Shown one piece after another: positions 1-10,247 of a DNA stretch of 61,900 nt. The position numbers and the translations under genes were made by a program. The notes under the pieces are model-generated. The model was given only the letters and a program-made list of their open reading frames with translations. It was not told where the DNA came from and did not search any database. Location of the stretch: contig JAFZOK010000042.1 of assembly GCA_017550655.1 (NCBI GenBank), positions 1 to 61,900 on the forward strand, written 5' to 3'. The DNA comes from Bacteroidales bacterium. GTDB taxonomy: Bacteria > Bacteroidota > Bacteroidia > Bacteroidales > UBA932. The first letter of the stretch is position 1. Every line of letters begins with the position of its first letter.

Positions 1-77
1 GAGAGGAAAAGAAAACACAATAATGTTAAGGTCAAACTATTTTTCCTCATATACTCTCTTAAATGGGCCAAATTGGT

Positions 78-85
78 TAAATTTG
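78..85 (+). promoter_or_regulatory. -7 promoter box for the M28-like/uvrB/rel operon
   Basis: TAAATTTG fits the Bacteroidetes -7 consensus TAnnTTTG and lies 31 nt before the start codon of the first gene. No clear -33 TTG is visible 19-20 nt upstream, so the assignment rests on the -7 box and position. The rest of 1-116 shows no gene. Confidence 0.5.
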
Positions 86-116
86 AAAATTCCATACAAA
101 GATACCAAAACGGGCC

Positions 117-1121
117 ATGCTGACAAAGATAAAGGTTGCAATATTCGTGCTAATTTTGATTGCATCTCCAATTAAGAGTGCACTGGGGCAGGATTATGCA
201 GACTCGGCGGCCCTCTCTATAACCAAGGAGTATCTGAAAGAGGTTGTTAAGGAACTCACCGCCCCCTCTTTAAAAGGAAGGGCTACCGGCTCTGCTGAGA
301 TGGCTCAGGCTAGAAGCACTGTTATATCACGATTGTTTCAAAGCAATGCGAATACCTTTGGAAGCAGCTATGCCTCCGGCTTTTACTTCTACTCTGAGAG
401 GGAGGAGAAGATGCTTTTGGGAGTGAACCTTATTGGAATAATAAGAGCAGACAGCTCGGTTACCTCTCCCAAAAACATCATAATTGGAGCAAACTATGAC
501 AGCCGGGGAGAGATAAACTCTCAGATTTATCCTGGAGCGGACAACAACGCATCGGGCGTAGCGGCCATGCTCTCAATATGTAACGCCGCTTCCCAAATGA
601 AGCAGAAGGGAGAGGGCCTTAAGAGCAATATCTGGTTTGTAGCCTTTGACGCCCACAACTCCTCTATGGAGGGAGCCCGTTACTTCTTAAATAACAGCGG
701 ATTGAAAGCGGAGGAGATCTCTCTTATGATAAACCTCAGCCAGGTTGGCACCACCCTCTCACCGCCCAAAGAGGCTAAGACAGAGAAACTTATACCTAAG
801 AACTACCTCTGCTTTATGGGAGAGAGCAACAGGGAGAGAGAGTTTTATAACCTGCTTAAGGAGTGCAACAACAGGAGTTCAAATCCGTTGGTTTTAGAGA
901 ACACATTTGAAACATCGCCTCTTTTTTACGGCCTCTTCTACCCAATGTGTGACCAGATTCTCTTTAAGAGTGAGAACATTCCCAGCGTACTTATTACCAG
1001 CGGAATACATAAATACACCAATAATCCTTCAGATGATTTTAAGGTCATAAACTTTAACGCTTTAACAGAGCGTTGCCGCCTGCTCTTTAAAACCGTCTGG
1101 AGTTTTGCAAACAAAGAATAG
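117..1121 (+). CDS. exported M28-family peptidase-like protein, probably catalytically degenerate
   Basis: 334 residues with an N-terminal signal peptide (about residues 1-24, ending ALGQ), so probably periplasmic. The fold signature of M28 zinc aminopeptidases is recognisable: GANYDSRG at 124-131, PGADNNASG at 139-147, a FDAHNSS block near 178 and MINLSQVG near 204. The usual ligands are largely gone: His becomes Asn126, the Glu-Glu pair becomes His180-Asn181, and the Asp of NLDxVG becomes Ser208; only Asp142 is in place. It may bind peptide or act as a pseudoenzyme rather than hydrolyse. The stop codon directly abuts the uvrB start, so it is the first gene of an operon with uvrB and rel. 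Confidence 0.8.
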   Translation: MLTKIKVAIFVLILIASPIKSALGQDYADSAALSITKEYLKEVVKELTAPSLKGRATGSAEMAQARSTVISRLFQSNANTFGSSYASGFYFYSEREEKMLLGVNLIGIIRADSSVTSPKNIIIGANYDSRGEINSQIYPGADNNASGVAAMLSICNAASQMKQKGEGLKSNIWFVAFDAHNSSMEGARYFLNNSGLKAEEISLMINLSQVGTTLSPPKEAKTEKLIPKNYLCFMGESNREREFYNLLKECNNRSSNPLVLENTFETSPLFYGLFYPMCDQILFKSENIPSVLITSGIHKYTNNPSDDFKVINFNALTERCRLLFKTVWSFANKE

Positions 1122-3146
1122 ATGGAGTTCAGAATAGACTCAAGATATAAACCAACGGGAGACCAGCCGGAAGCCATAGAACAGCTGGTAAACTCTGTTA
1201 ATGAAGGTGATAAGGCCGTCACTCTGCTGGGAGTAACCGGCAGCGGAAAGACCTTCACTATGGCCAACGTCATTGCAAGGTTGGGCCGTCCCGCTCTTAT
1301 TCTGAGCCACAACAAGACTCTTGCCGCACAGCTTTACGGTGAGTTCAAATCTTTCTTCCCCGATAATGCTGTTGAGTATTTTGTTTCCTATTATGACTAC
1401 TATCAGCCTGAGGCATACATACCTACAACGGATACCTATATTGAGAAAGACCTCTCAATAAACGATGAGATAGACCGTTTGAGGATTGCGGCCAGTGCCG
1501 CTCTGCTCTCCGGCCGAAGAGACATTATTGTAATATCCTCCGTCTCCTGCCTTTACGGTATTGGCAACCCTGCAGATTTCCACGCCAACACTATAGAGAT
1601 ACACCAGGGAGACAATATAAGCCGTAACTCTCTGCTCTACCGTCTGGTAGACAGTATGTACTCCCGTAATGACATTGAGTTCAAAAGAGGAACTTTCCGT
1701 GTAAGCGGAGAGAGCGTAGATATCTACCTGGCTTACGGAGAGGAGGCTGCACGCATTGTATTCTTTGGAAATCAGATAGATGAGATAGAGATTTTTGACC
1801 CAACAACGGGAACCTCAATTGAAACCAGAGACTCTCTCTCCATCTACCCCGCAAACATCTTCTCCACCACCAAGGAGCGTACTGTCCTGGCTGTAAAGCA
1901 GATACAGGATGACCTTGTAAAGCAGTATGACTACTTTATGTCAATTGGCAAGAACCATGAGGCCAACCGTCTGAAGCAGAGAGTGGAATATGACCTTGAG
2001 ATGATTAAGGAGTTGGGATGGTGCCCGGGAATTGAGAACTACTCCCGTTACTTTGACGGAAGGGCGGCCGGCACAAGACCGTTCTGCCTATTGGACTATT
2101 TCCCAAAGGATTACATCACCTTTATAGATGAGAGCCATGTAACAGTTCCTCAGATTAGAGCAATGAGCGGAGGAGACCGTTCACGTAAATCTACACTCAT
2201 TGAATACGGCTTCCGTCTGCCGGCTGCGGCAGATAACCGCCCGCTTAGATTTGAGGAGTTTGAGTCTCTTACCAACCAGACGGTATATGTAAGCGCCACC
2301 CCTGCAGACTTTGAACTTGAAGAATCTAAGGGAGTTATAGTGGAGCAGGTTGTTCGCCCTACCGGACTATTGGACCCTCCGATCATTGTAAGGCCAAGCA
2401 ACAATCAGGTTGACGATCTCTTGGAAGAGATTGCCAAGCGTGTGGAAAAGGATGAGAGAGTGCTTGTTACAACGCTCACTAAGAGAATGAGTGAAGACCT
2501 TGAGAAGTATCTTACAAGAGCGGGAGTCAGATGCCGTTACATCCACTCTGATGTAGATACTATGGAGAGAATAGAGATTCTGGAGGACTTTCAGGCAGGG
2601 CGTTTTGATGTACTGGTAGGAGTGAACCTGCTTAGGGAAGGTCTTGATCTGCCGCAGGTTTCACTGGTTGCCATATTAGATGCAGACAAGGAGGGCTTCT
2701 TAAGAAGTACCACCGCGCTTACCCAGACGGCCGGCCGCGCCGCAAGAAACATTAACGGCTGCGTCATAATGTATGCAGACACAATTACAAGAAGTATGCA
2801 GGAGACAATAGATGAGACCAACCGCAGGCGCAAGAAACAGCAGGAGTACAACAAAGAGCACAACATTACCCCTACTCAGATTCATAAGATTGAACGCAAC
2901 ATACTTGGAAGAGACAACACTCTGGCCAGCATAGCATCCAGAGAAACCATTGACCTTAAGAGCGTTGCAGAAGATCCTATCATATCTTCAATGAATGAGG
3001 AGGCACTGAGAAAGAGCATAGAGAGTTCCAGAATAAAGATGGAGAACGCCGCAAAGAACCTGGACTTTATTGTTGCCGCCAAGTTCAGAGACGAGATGAA
3101 CGCATTAAAGAAATTATTGGAAACCAGAACCAAGCACAAAGACTAA
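1122..3146 (+). CDS. uvrB: excinuclease ABC subunit B
   Basis: 674 residues, normal length for UvrB, the damage-verifying helicase-like subunit of nucleotide excision repair that is loaded by UvrA and recruits UvrC. Visible features: N-terminal GDQPEAI, Walker A GVTGSGKT at 37-44, the beta-hairpin region YYDYYQPEAYIP, DESH Walker B, motif VI TQTAGRAARN and a C-terminal UVR motif (about 635-670) used for UvrC/UvrA contact. It starts directly after the M28-like stop codon and its own stop shares one base with the rel start (TAATG), implying translational coupling. uvrA lies nearby on the opposite strand. Confidence 0.98.
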   Translation: MEFRIDSRYKPTGDQPEAIEQLVNSVNEGDKAVTLLGVTGSGKTFTMANVIARLGRPALILSHNKTLAAQLYGEFKSFFPDNAVEYFVSYYDYYQPEAYIPTTDTYIEKDLSINDEIDRLRIAASAALLSGRRDIIVISSVSCLYGIGNPADFHANTIEIHQGDNISRNSLLYRLVDSMYSRNDIEFKRGTFRVSGESVDIYLAYGEEAARIVFFGNQIDEIEIFDPTTGTSIETRDSLSIYPANIFSTTKERTVLAVKQIQDDLVKQYDYFMSIGKNHEANRLKQRVEYDLEMIKELGWCPGIENYSRYFDGRAAGTRPFCLLDYFPKDYITFIDESHVTVPQIRAMSGGDRSRKSTLIEYGFRLPAAADNRPLRFEEFESLTNQTVYVSATPADFELEESKGVIVEQVVRPTGLLDPPIIVRPSNNQVDDLLEEIAKRVEKDERVLVTTLTKRMSEDLEKYLTRAGVRCRYIHSDVDTMERIEILEDFQAGRFDVLVGVNLLREGLDLPQVSLVAILDADKEGFLRSTTALTQTAGRAARNINGCVIMYADTITRSMQETIDETNRRRKKQQEYNKEHNITPTQIHKIERNILGRDNTLASIASRETIDLKSVAEDPIISSMNEEALRKSIESSRIKMENAAKNLDFIVAAKFRDEMNALKKLLETRTKHKD

Positions 3147-5320
3147 TGGAGAACGCAGAGAAGAAAAAAGAGAGATTGTTCGCATTATATGAGGGAAAAG
3201 AGCGTGAACTTATTGAGAAAAGTTTCAACGTTGCAAATAACTCTTTAATGGGAATGGAGAGAGAGAACCATCATCCCTTCATTGAACACCCTCTTAATGT
3301 GGCACTTATAGTTGCAGAGGAGTTGGCTCTAAGAGCAGACTCCGTATCTGCCGTTTTTCTCCATGAGTCTACAAGAGGAAAGGAGGAACTTCTCTCTCAG
3401 ATTAAGAAAGAGTACCCTGCGGAGATTATAAACATTGTTGAAGGACTTAACAGCATCTCCAGGATTACTCCAAAGGAGACACGTCTGCAGGCGGAGAATT
3501 ACCGCAAGTTAATAGTCTCATACTCAAAGGATCCAAGAGTTACGTTGATAAAGATTGCAGACCGTCTGGAGGTTATGCGTAACCTGGGAATGTTCCCAAA
3601 GAGCAAGATAATGAGAAAGTTGACGGAGACTCAGATGCTCTACATTCCGCTGGCTCACCAACTGGGACTTTACAACATAAAGGGTGAGATGGAGAACCTC
3701 TTCTTCCGTTATTCAGACCCTGAAAACTACCGTAGCATAACCAACAAACTCCTTGCTACTCAGAAAGATAGAGAGCATCTGATTTCCGAGTTCATACGCC
3801 CTTTGGAGAAGCGTCTAAAGGAGGCCGGAATAAAATATACCATGAAGGTCCGTACCAAAACCGCCTGGTCTATCTGGCAGAAGATGCAGAGGCAGGAGGT
3901 ACCATTTGAAGGAGTGCATGATGTCTTTGCAATACGCTTTATTCTGGATGTGGAACCGGAGAAAGAGAAGGAGGCCTGCTGGAAGGTTTACTCACTTGTA
4001 ACCCAGGAGTACAAGCCGGATACCGAGCGCTTAAGAGACTGGATTTCAAATCCTAAGAAAAACGGATACGAGTCTCTTCACACCACCGTTCAAAACAGAG
4101 AGGGAGCCAGGGTGGAGGTTCAGATAAGGAGCGTGCGTATGGATCAGATTGCAGAGAACGGCCACGCCTCCCACTGGAGTTACAAGGGAATAAAATCCGT
4201 TCACGGATTGGACGAGTGGCTTGAGAATGTGAAGAAGATGCTGGAGACTCCGGGCCTTATTTCTGAGAACACAGAAGGTAAAGACTTGGATGAAATCTTT
4301 GTCTTCACCCCTAACGGAGACCTTAAGCAACTCCCTAAGGGAGCGAGCGTTCTGGACTTTGCCTTTGCAATCCACTCCAACCTGGGAATGAGTTGCAACG
4401 GTGCAAAAGTTAACGGTAAAATCAAATCCATAAGAGAGGAACTTCACACCGGAGACGTTGTGGAGATAATGAGCAGCAAGAACCAGAAACCATCAAGAGA
4501 CTGGCTCAACATTGTTGTCTCCTCAAAGGCAAGAAGCCATATAAAGAACAAGCTCAAAGAGGAGGAGGGAAAGATGGGACACCTGGGAAGGGAGACCTTG
4601 GAGAGAAGGATGAAGAACTGGAAGATAGAGCTTACAGATGAGAGACTTACGCAGCTTGTAAAGCACTTTAAGATGAAGTCTGCCGGAGAGTTCTTTATTG
4701 CCGTAAACGATGAGAGCATCAACCTGCAGGACATTAAAGATTTCCTCACCATAGGAGAAGAAGCAGAAGTAAAGGAGAATAAAGATAATAAGGAGGCAGA
4801 GAAGCCGCTCCCTACAAAGCTCTCAGAGAAAGCCTCTTATACCGGCAAGGATTATCTTGTCATAAGTGATAAATTAGACAACATTGGCTTTAAGATGGCC
4901 AAGTGCTGCAACCCAATCTTTGGAGATGACGTATTCGGCTTTGTAACACAGAGCGGAGGCATAAGCATTCACAGAATCTCCTGCCCAAACGCCGCCCGTC
5001 TTATCTCCAAATATCCTTACAGAATTCAGAAGGTAAGATGGAGACAGCTCTCCACCTCCTCTCAGTTCCAAACCGGCATAAAAGTGATTGGAAACGGAGA
5101 TGCAACCATCTCCAACACCCTTATGGAATGCGTTGTGGCTCAGGGAGCAAGCATACGTGCCTTCAGAATATCTGAGAGGAACAAGAACAAGCTGGAGTTT
5201 GTTGCAGAAATGGAGATTTCTGTTGGCAACAACAACCACCTGGACAAAGTAACCTCCGCCCTAAAAAAGCTCAAAGAGGTCACCACCGTCCTCCGCACAT
5301 CCGATAAAAAAACTAAGTAA
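3146..5320 (+). CDS. rel: RelA/SpoT-family (p)ppGpp synthetase with altered hydrolase site
   Basis: 724 residues with the long Rel architecture: N-terminal HD domain (about 20-190), synthetase domain (about 230-375, with RTKTAWSIWQKM, KNGYESLHTTV and VEVQIRS), TGS domain (about 395-460), a Cys-containing conserved block (AKCCNPIFGDD near 590) and a C-terminal ACT domain. In the HD domain His48 and IADRLEVMRN are kept, but the motif that normally reads HDxxED is HEST (His73-Glu74) followed by RGKEE, so metal-binding and catalytic acids are missing. I infer a synthetase with weak or no (p)ppGpp hydrolase activity, which would need a separate hydrolase elsewhere in the genome. It overlaps uvrB by one base and is last in the operon. 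Confidence 0.93.
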   Translation: MENAEKKKERLFALYEGKERELIEKSFNVANNSLMGMERENHHPFIEHPLNVALIVAEELALRADSVSAVFLHESTRGKEELLSQIKKEYPAEIINIVEGLNSISRITPKETRLQAENYRKLIVSYSKDPRVTLIKIADRLEVMRNLGMFPKSKIMRKLTETQMLYIPLAHQLGLYNIKGEMENLFFRYSDPENYRSITNKLLATQKDREHLISEFIRPLEKRLKEAGIKYTMKVRTKTAWSIWQKMQRQEVPFEGVHDVFAIRFILDVEPEKEKEACWKVYSLVTQEYKPDTERLRDWISNPKKNGYESLHTTVQNREGARVEVQIRSVRMDQIAENGHASHWSYKGIKSVHGLDEWLENVKKMLETPGLISENTEGKDLDEIFVFTPNGDLKQLPKGASVLDFAFAIHSNLGMSCNGAKVNGKIKSIREELHTGDVVEIMSSKNQKPSRDWLNIVVSSKARSHIKNKLKEEEGKMGHLGRETLERRMKNWKIELTDERLTQLVKHFKMKSAGEFFIAVNDESINLQDIKDFLTIGEEAEVKENKDNKEAEKPLPTKLSEKASYTGKDYLVISDKLDNIGFKMAKCCNPIFGDDVFGFVTQSGGISIHRISCPNAARLISKYPYRIQKVRWRQLSTSSQFQTGIKVIGNGDATISNTLMECVVAQGASIRAFRISERNKNKLEFVAEMEISVGNNNHLDKVTSALKKLKEVTTVLRTSDKKTK

Positions 5321-5447
5321 GTCACTCAGTATTCTTCAGAAAACCTTCGCTCCGCTACGCGTCGCTACGTCCCGCCCGGGCAAGCCGGGCACCCATTCAT
5401 GAGGCCATGGGCGGCCACAGTTTTCTTTGAAGAATCTGAGTGACTTA
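5317..5447. terminator. long inverted repeat filling the gap between convergent genes
   Basis: Arms at 5317-5344 and 5420-5447 are near-perfect reverse complements: both read TAAGTCACTCAG outward, then an ATTCTTC block, then AAAAC. They abut the rel stop codon on one side and the EEP gene stop codon on the other. The ~75-nt loop is GC-rich and holds a smaller hairpin (CCCGG-GCAAG-CCGGG near 5385). A bidirectional terminator or mRNA-protecting structure is the natural reading; no U-tract follows the stem. Confidence 0.6.
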
Positions 5448-6287
5448 TTATTCCATTACTGTGGCACTGTAGAGGAGGTCTCCTTTGATGATTACAACAA
5501 AGACCGGGCGGTGGTCTGATGCCATTGGCTCAGGCTGTACCCAGGAGGAGAGGGTCTTTTTGAAGTTGAGCTCTCTTACAAGTCTCTTACCCTTAGAGTT
5601 TTTGAGAACCATTACATAATCCAGGGTGCGGTCCGGTTTGTCTGAAGGGAAGGTCTTTAACTGGTAAGGAGAGAGGATATCAAAGTGATTGAGCAGTATG
5701 TTCATCTCCACGGAAGAGACTGATGTATTGAAGTCTCCGGCAATGAAGAAGAGTTTGCCGTCTGCCATCTTTTCTGCAGTCTCACATATTGTTTTGGCAG
5801 CCTCAATTCTGCTGGTGGAATCCAGTGAGAGGTGAAGAGAGCAGAAGAAGTAGTTCTCAAACTCCGCAACAAGCATAACTCTAGGCTCTTCCGTTCCTGC
5901 CAGAGGTACCGGTGTTACGGAGAGGGCAGGTGATTTTGAGAGAACAGCGTTGCCATACCGGCCGCCGTTAAAATCCATCGCGGAGGAAAAGTAATGATTA
6001 TAACCTCCTGCTTTTGCGGCAATTACAGAGTCTGAAGCAACTCCCCCTATTCTGTTGGTTTTTACATCAACCTCCTGAAGAGCAACTACATCCGGAGAGA
6101 CCAGAGAGATCTCCTTTGCTATTCTGTCAAAGTCTACCTTGCCGTCCATACCCTTGCCGTGACGGATGTTGTAGCTCATTATGGAGATTATTCCATCTCC
6201 CTCTTTTGCAGCGCGAACCACAATTTTCTGACTGAAGGTGAAGGTGCTCACAAAGAGAGCGGCAAGAAGTACGAGAGTCCTTTTCAT
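5448..6287 (-). CDS. secreted endonuclease/exonuclease/phosphatase family protein
   Basis: 279 residues with a signal peptide (MKRTLVLLAALFVSTFTFS). All hallmark EEP motifs are present in order: MSYNIRHG, LQEVD, a central HLSLD, GDFN, LDYV and C-terminal SDHRPV, giving a complete metal-binding and catalytic set. Family members hydrolyse phosphodiesters in nucleic acids, sphingomyelin or inositol phosphates; the substrate cannot be told from sequence. It is convergent with rel and starts 33 nt after the 3' end of uvrA on the same strand, so it may be read through from the uvrA transcript. Confidence 0.9.
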   Translation of the reverse strand: MKRTLVLLAALFVSTFTFSQKIVVRAAKEGDGIISIMSYNIRHGKGMDGKVDFDRIAKEISLVSPDVVALQEVDVKTNRIGGVASDSVIAAKAGGYNHYFSSAMDFNGGRYGNAVLSKSPALSVTPVPLAGTEEPRVMLVAEFENYFFCSLHLSLDSTSRIEAAKTICETAEKMADGKLFFIAGDFNTSVSSVEMNILLNHFDILSPYQLKTFPSDKPDRTLDYVMVLKNSKGKRLVRELNFKKTLSSWVQPEPMASDHRPVFVVIIKGDLLYSATVME

Positions 6288-6320
6288 AACAGTATGCTTT
6301 ATATGACAAATATAATAAAG

Positions 6321-9137
6321 TTATCCCAGATAAGGTTTCCAGCGCTCCTCCTGTGCCAAAAGAGCTGGCGTTCCGGTAAATACCACCTCTCCGCCCTTGT
6401 CTCCGCTTCCCGGGCCGAGGTCTATTACCCAGTCTGCAGCACGGATAACGTCTGTATTATGCTCAACAACCAGGATAGTATTGCCCGCATCTACCAGAGC
6501 GTCAAAGGCATAGAGCAGTTTTTTAACATCGTTAAAGTGAAGGCCCGTGGTAGGTTCGTCAAAGATGAAGAACTTTCCGCCTGATGATGCGTCTCTGCTT
6601 AAGAACTGTGCCAGCATAACTCTCTGACTTTCACCGCCGCTGAGCGTTGAGCAACTCTGCCCCAGTTTAACGTATCCGAGTCCTACTCTCTGAAGAATTT
6701 CCAGGGAGGCTGCAACTCTCTTAGCAGCAGTCTCTTTCTTAGACTCAAAGAAAGCCTTGGCGGAATCTACGCTCATATCCAGAATCTGGTCTATGTTCTT
6801 TCCGTGATAACGCACCTCCAGAATATCCTTCTTAAAACGGTGGCCCTGGCACTCCTCACACACCATCTTTACATCTGCCATAAACTGCATTGGCACAGTC
6901 ACATACCCCTCTCCCAAACAGACAGGGCAACGGCCTCCGTCTATGTTGAATGAGAAGTATGAATTGGTGTAACCGTTCATCTTTGCGTATGGCTGTTCTG
7001 AGAAGAGTTTACGGATATCGTCATAAATCTTGAGGTATGTGACAGGGTTGGAACGGGAAGATTTTCCCATTGGGTTCTGATCTACATACTCCACTCCCGT
7101 TACGTATTTTAAATCTCCGCCAAGGGAGCGGAAAGCACCAGGTGTAGTCTGGCAACCTATCTGAAAATGACGGCATAAGGCGGGGTAAAGAATATCTCCC
7201 ACAAGAGAAGATTTACCGCTTCCGCTCACTCCCGCAACAACGGTAAGAGTGTTCAGAGGAAAATCTACCGTAATGTTTTTGAGGTTGTGCTCCATTGCCC
7301 CCTCAATTGTAATTTTCTTACTCCACTCTCTTGGGTTTCTTGTCTCGAACGATTGCATTTTTCCGGTGAGATAATCCAGCGTAAGTGACTCTTTATAAAG
7401 GGTTCCGCGTCCTACCTTTCCTTCAAAGACAACCTCTCCTCCCTCATCTCCGGCAAGCGGTCCAATATCTATAAGATGGTCTGCCGCCTTAATGATTTCC
7501 TTATCATGCTCCACCACAACAATGGTGTTGCCCAAGTCTCTCAGTTTTTTGAGCACCGCTATAAGGTTCTGAGTATCTTTAGGATGGAGGCCTATGCTTG
7601 GCTCATCCAAAATGTAAAGAGAGCCCACAAGAGAACTGCCCAATGAACTTACAAGGTTAATTCTCTGACTCTCTCCGCCGCTTAAGGTGTTGCTCTGGCG
7701 GTCTAAGGTAAGGTATCCAAGTCCCACACCCTCAATGTATTCCAGACGCTGAACAATCTCCTTCAGAGTACGCTCTCCCACCTTCTTGTCATACGCAGAG
7801 AGTTTAATCTTTTTAAAGAACTTTAAAAGAGAGGTAACATCCATAGAGGTCATCTCCATAATGTTCTTTCCTCCCACCTTTACATAGAGCGCTTCACGCT
7901 TTAGACGGCTTCCGCCACACTCACGGCAAGTGCTTCTGCCTGAGTATCTTGCAAGCATATATCTGAACTGGATTTTATACTTTTTGGTATCTACCCAATC
8001 AAAGAAATCATTAATTCCCTTAAGTTCTTTATTGCCGTTCCAAAGCAGATCTTTCTCTCTCTGAGTGAGCGATGCGTATGGGCGGTGAACAGGAAAGCCA
8101 TACTTCTCTGCACCGTAGATGAACTGCTCTCTGTACCAGCCCATTATCTTGCCTCTCCAAGGTGCCACTGCATCTTCATACAAACTCAGCGATGCGTTTG
8201 GAATAACAAGTTTTTCATCTATTCCCACCGTTGTGCCAAATCCGCCGCATACCGGGCAGGCACCAATCGGGCTGTTGAAGGAGAACATCTGCTCATTAGG
8301 TTCCTGGAAGGTAATGCCATCACACTCAAATAGTTGAGAGAAGGCTCTCTCCTGCATGGCTGCAGAAATTGCAGGGCTTGCAGACTTTGCGGTAGAGGCC
8401 GCTTCTGCCGGGGTTTCGTATGCAACGGTCATTCTTCCCTCACCAAGTTTGAAGGCATCCTCAATGTAACTCCTCAGTTCAGACTCATCCGTCTCAGTTC
8501 CAATTACCAATCGGGAGATAAGAAGAGTGAGAAAGCCACCCTTCTTTTCACTCTCCTCCGTTACAAGTTTCTCAGCCTTAACCACTTTACCGCCTTCAAA
8601 ATAGCGGGTGTGGCCCTCTTTGGTAAGAGAGAGAATCTTCTCAATTCTCTCATTTTCTGCGTATGGAACTTTTGCTAGTATGTAAACTTTGGAGCCTTGG
8701 GGCAGAGTGTTTATGAACTCCATTACATCTTCTGCACTCTCTTTCTTTACTTCACGTCCGCTTACGGGAGAAAAAGTGTGACCTATTTTGGAGAAGAGAA
8801 TCCTCAGATAATCATAGATTTCCGTGGTTGTTCCAACTGTAGAGCGAGGATTCTTGCTTGTAACTTTCTGCTGAATGGCAATTGCGGGAGGAATGCCCTC
8901 AATCTTATCTACATCAGGCTTGCTCATCCTGCCCAGAAACTGACGGGCAAATGAGGAGAGACTCTCTGCAAAACGTCTCTGCCCCTCTGCATAAAGAGTA
9001 TCAAAGGCCAAGGAGGATTTACCGCTTCCGCTCACTCCGGTAACCACGCACAACTTTCCGCGCGGGATCTTCAATGAGATGTTTTTCAGATTGTTAACCC
9101 GTGCGCCGGTTATGGTGATATACTCCCTCTCTGCCAT
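6321..9137 (-). CDS. uvrA: excinuclease ABC subunit A
   Basis: 938 residues from the chosen start at 9137 (MAEREYI), close to the usual ~940; an upstream ATG at 9188 would add 17 untypical residues and overlap prfA by 38 bases. UvrA is the ATP-dependent damage sensor of nucleotide excision repair. Two ABC modules are evident: Walker [10 protein letters not shown] twice, signature TLSGGESQR twice, and zinc-finger blocks [16 protein letters not shown] and [16 protein letters not shown], with DEPTTGLH near the C terminus. It begins 13 nt after the prfA stop codon, suggesting cotranscription. Confidence 0.97.
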   Translation of the reverse strand: MAEREYITITGARVNNLKNISLKIPRGKLCVVTGVSGSGKSSLAFDTLYAEGQRRFAESLSSFARQFLGRMSKPDVDKIEGIPPAIAIQQKVTSKNPRSTVGTTTEIYDYLRILFSKIGHTFSPVSGREVKKESAEDVMEFINTLPQGSKVYILAKVPYAENERIEKILSLTKEGHTRYFEGGKVVKAEKLVTEESEKKGGFLTLLISRLVIGTETDESELRSYIEDAFKLGEGRMTVAYETPAEAASTAKSASPAISAAMQERAFSQLFECDGITFQEPNEQMFSFNSPIGACPVCGGFGTTVGIDEKLVIPNASLSLYEDAVAPWRGKIMGWYREQFIYGAEKYGFPVHRPYASLTQREKDLLWNGNKELKGINDFFDWVDTKKYKIQFRYMLARYSGRSTCRECGGSRLKREALYVKVGGKNIMEMTSMDVTSLLKFFKKIKLSAYDKKVGERTLKEIVQRLEYIEGVGLGYLTLDRQSNTLSGGESQRINLVSSLGSSLVGSLYILDEPSIGLHPKDTQNLIAVLKKLRDLGNTIVVVEHDKEIIKAADHLIDIGPLAGDEGGEVVFEGKVGRGTLYKESLTLDYLTGKMQSFETRNPREWSKKITIEGAMEHNLKNITVDFPLNTLTVVAGVSGSGKSSLVGDILYPALCRHFQIGCQTTPGAFRSLGGDLKYVTGVEYVDQNPMGKSSRSNPVTYLKIYDDIRKLFSEQPYAKMNGYTNSYFSFNIDGGRCPVCLGEGYVTVPMQFMADVKMVCEECQGHRFKKDILEVRYHGKNIDQILDMSVDSAKAFFESKKETAAKRVAASLEILQRVGLGYVKLGQSCSTLSGGESQRVMLAQFLSRDASSGGKFFIFDEPTTGLHFNDVKKLLYAFDALVDAGNTILVVEHNTDVIRAADWVIDLGPGSGDKGGEVVFTGTPALLAQEERWKPYLG

Positions 9138-9150
9138 CAGATATGGGTAA

Positions 9151-10236
9151 TTATTGTGCCTCCTTAAGGCGCTCTGCGTTCTCCGCAATCTGCAGCTGGT
9201 CTATAACCTCCTGAATTTCACCGTCCATAAAGACAGGCAGATTGTGAGTAGACCAGTTAATACGGTGGTCTGTTACACGGCTCTGCGGATAGTTGTAGGT
9301 ACGGATCTTTGCACTGCGGTCTCCGGTGGAAACCATAGTCTTTCTCTTGGATGAAAGATTATCAAGATACTTCTGGTACTCCATATTGTAGAGTCTGGTA
9401 CGCAGCTCGTTAAGAGCCTTCTCATAGTTCTTTAACTGGTTTCTCTCATCCTGGCACTGAACCACAATTCCGGTAGGAATGTGAGTCAGACGGATTGCAG
9501 AATATGTGGTGTTTACTCCCTGGCCGCCAGGACCGGAAGCACAGAAAATATCTTTGCGAATATCTTTCTCATTGAGTTCAACATCAAACTCTCCCGCCTC
9601 CGGAAGAACCACAACAGATGCTGCAGATGTGTGAACTCTTCCCTGAGTCTCTGTCTGCGGAACTCTCTGAACGCGGTGAACACCGGACTCATACTTGAGA
9701 AGTCCGTAAACTCCCTCGCCTGAAACGGTGCATATAATCTCCTTGTAACCGCCTGCAGTTCCAGGGGCTTGCGATGTTATCTCCAGTTTCCAACCCTTTC
9801 TCTCAATGTACTTGGAGTACATACGGAAGAGGTCTCCCGCAAAGATTGCAGCCTCATCTCCGCCTGTACCTCCGCGGATCTCCATAATGGCGTTCTTGCC
9901 ATCCTCAGGGTCCGAAGGAATAAGAAGAAGTTTAATCTCCTCCTCCATCTTTGGAAGCGCCTCCTCCAGTGAAACCATCTCCTCTCTTGCCATCTCCTTC
10001 AGTTCCTCATCTTTCTCATTCACAATGAGGTCTTTGGCGGCGTTGTAATCTGTTATCATCTTCTGATACTTTGCGCCCGCCTTAACAATAGGCTCAATCT
10101 CTTTGTAATCTTTGTTGAGTTGAACATAGCGCTTCATATCACTCATTGCCTCAGGGTCTGAGAGCTGCGCCTGTATCTCTTCCAGCTTGGTCTTAAGACC
10201 CGCTATCTTTTCCAGTAATGTATTGTTTTCTGCCAT
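9151..10236 (-). CDS. prfA: peptide chain release factor 1
   Basis: 361 residues, standard RF1 length. RF1 recognises UAA and UAG in the ribosomal A site and triggers peptidyl-tRNA hydrolysis. The GGQ loop is present as SGPGGQGVN (target of PrmC methylation), the conserved RGGTGGDEAA block lies upstream, and the recognition tripeptide is of the RF1 PxT form (VPQTETQGR) rather than the SPF of RF2. It sits between the GNAT-like gene (11 nt upstream) and uvrA. Confidence 0.97.
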   Translation of the reverse strand: MAENNTLLEKIAGLKTKLEEIQAQLSDPEAMSDMKRYVQLNKDYKEIEPIVKAGAKYQKMITDYNAAKDLIVNEKDEELKEMAREEMVSLEEALPKMEEEIKLLLIPSDPEDGKNAIMEIRGGTGGDEAAIFAGDLFRMYSKYIERKGWKLEITSQAPGTAGGYKEIICTVSGEGVYGLLKYESGVHRVQRVPQTETQGRVHTSAASVVVLPEAGEFDVELNEKDIRKDIFCASGPGGQGVNTTYSAIRLTHIPTGIVVQCQDERNQLKNYEKALNELRTRLYNMEYQKYLDNLSSKRKTMVSTGDRSAKIRTYNYPQSRVTDHRINWSTHNLPVFMDGEIQEVIDQLQIAENAERLKEAQ

Positions 10237-10247
10237 AATCTCTTGTC

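Noticed and set aside
9138-9188. Upstream start for uvrA
   Set aside because: It would overlap prfA and add 17 residues not seen in the UvrA family.
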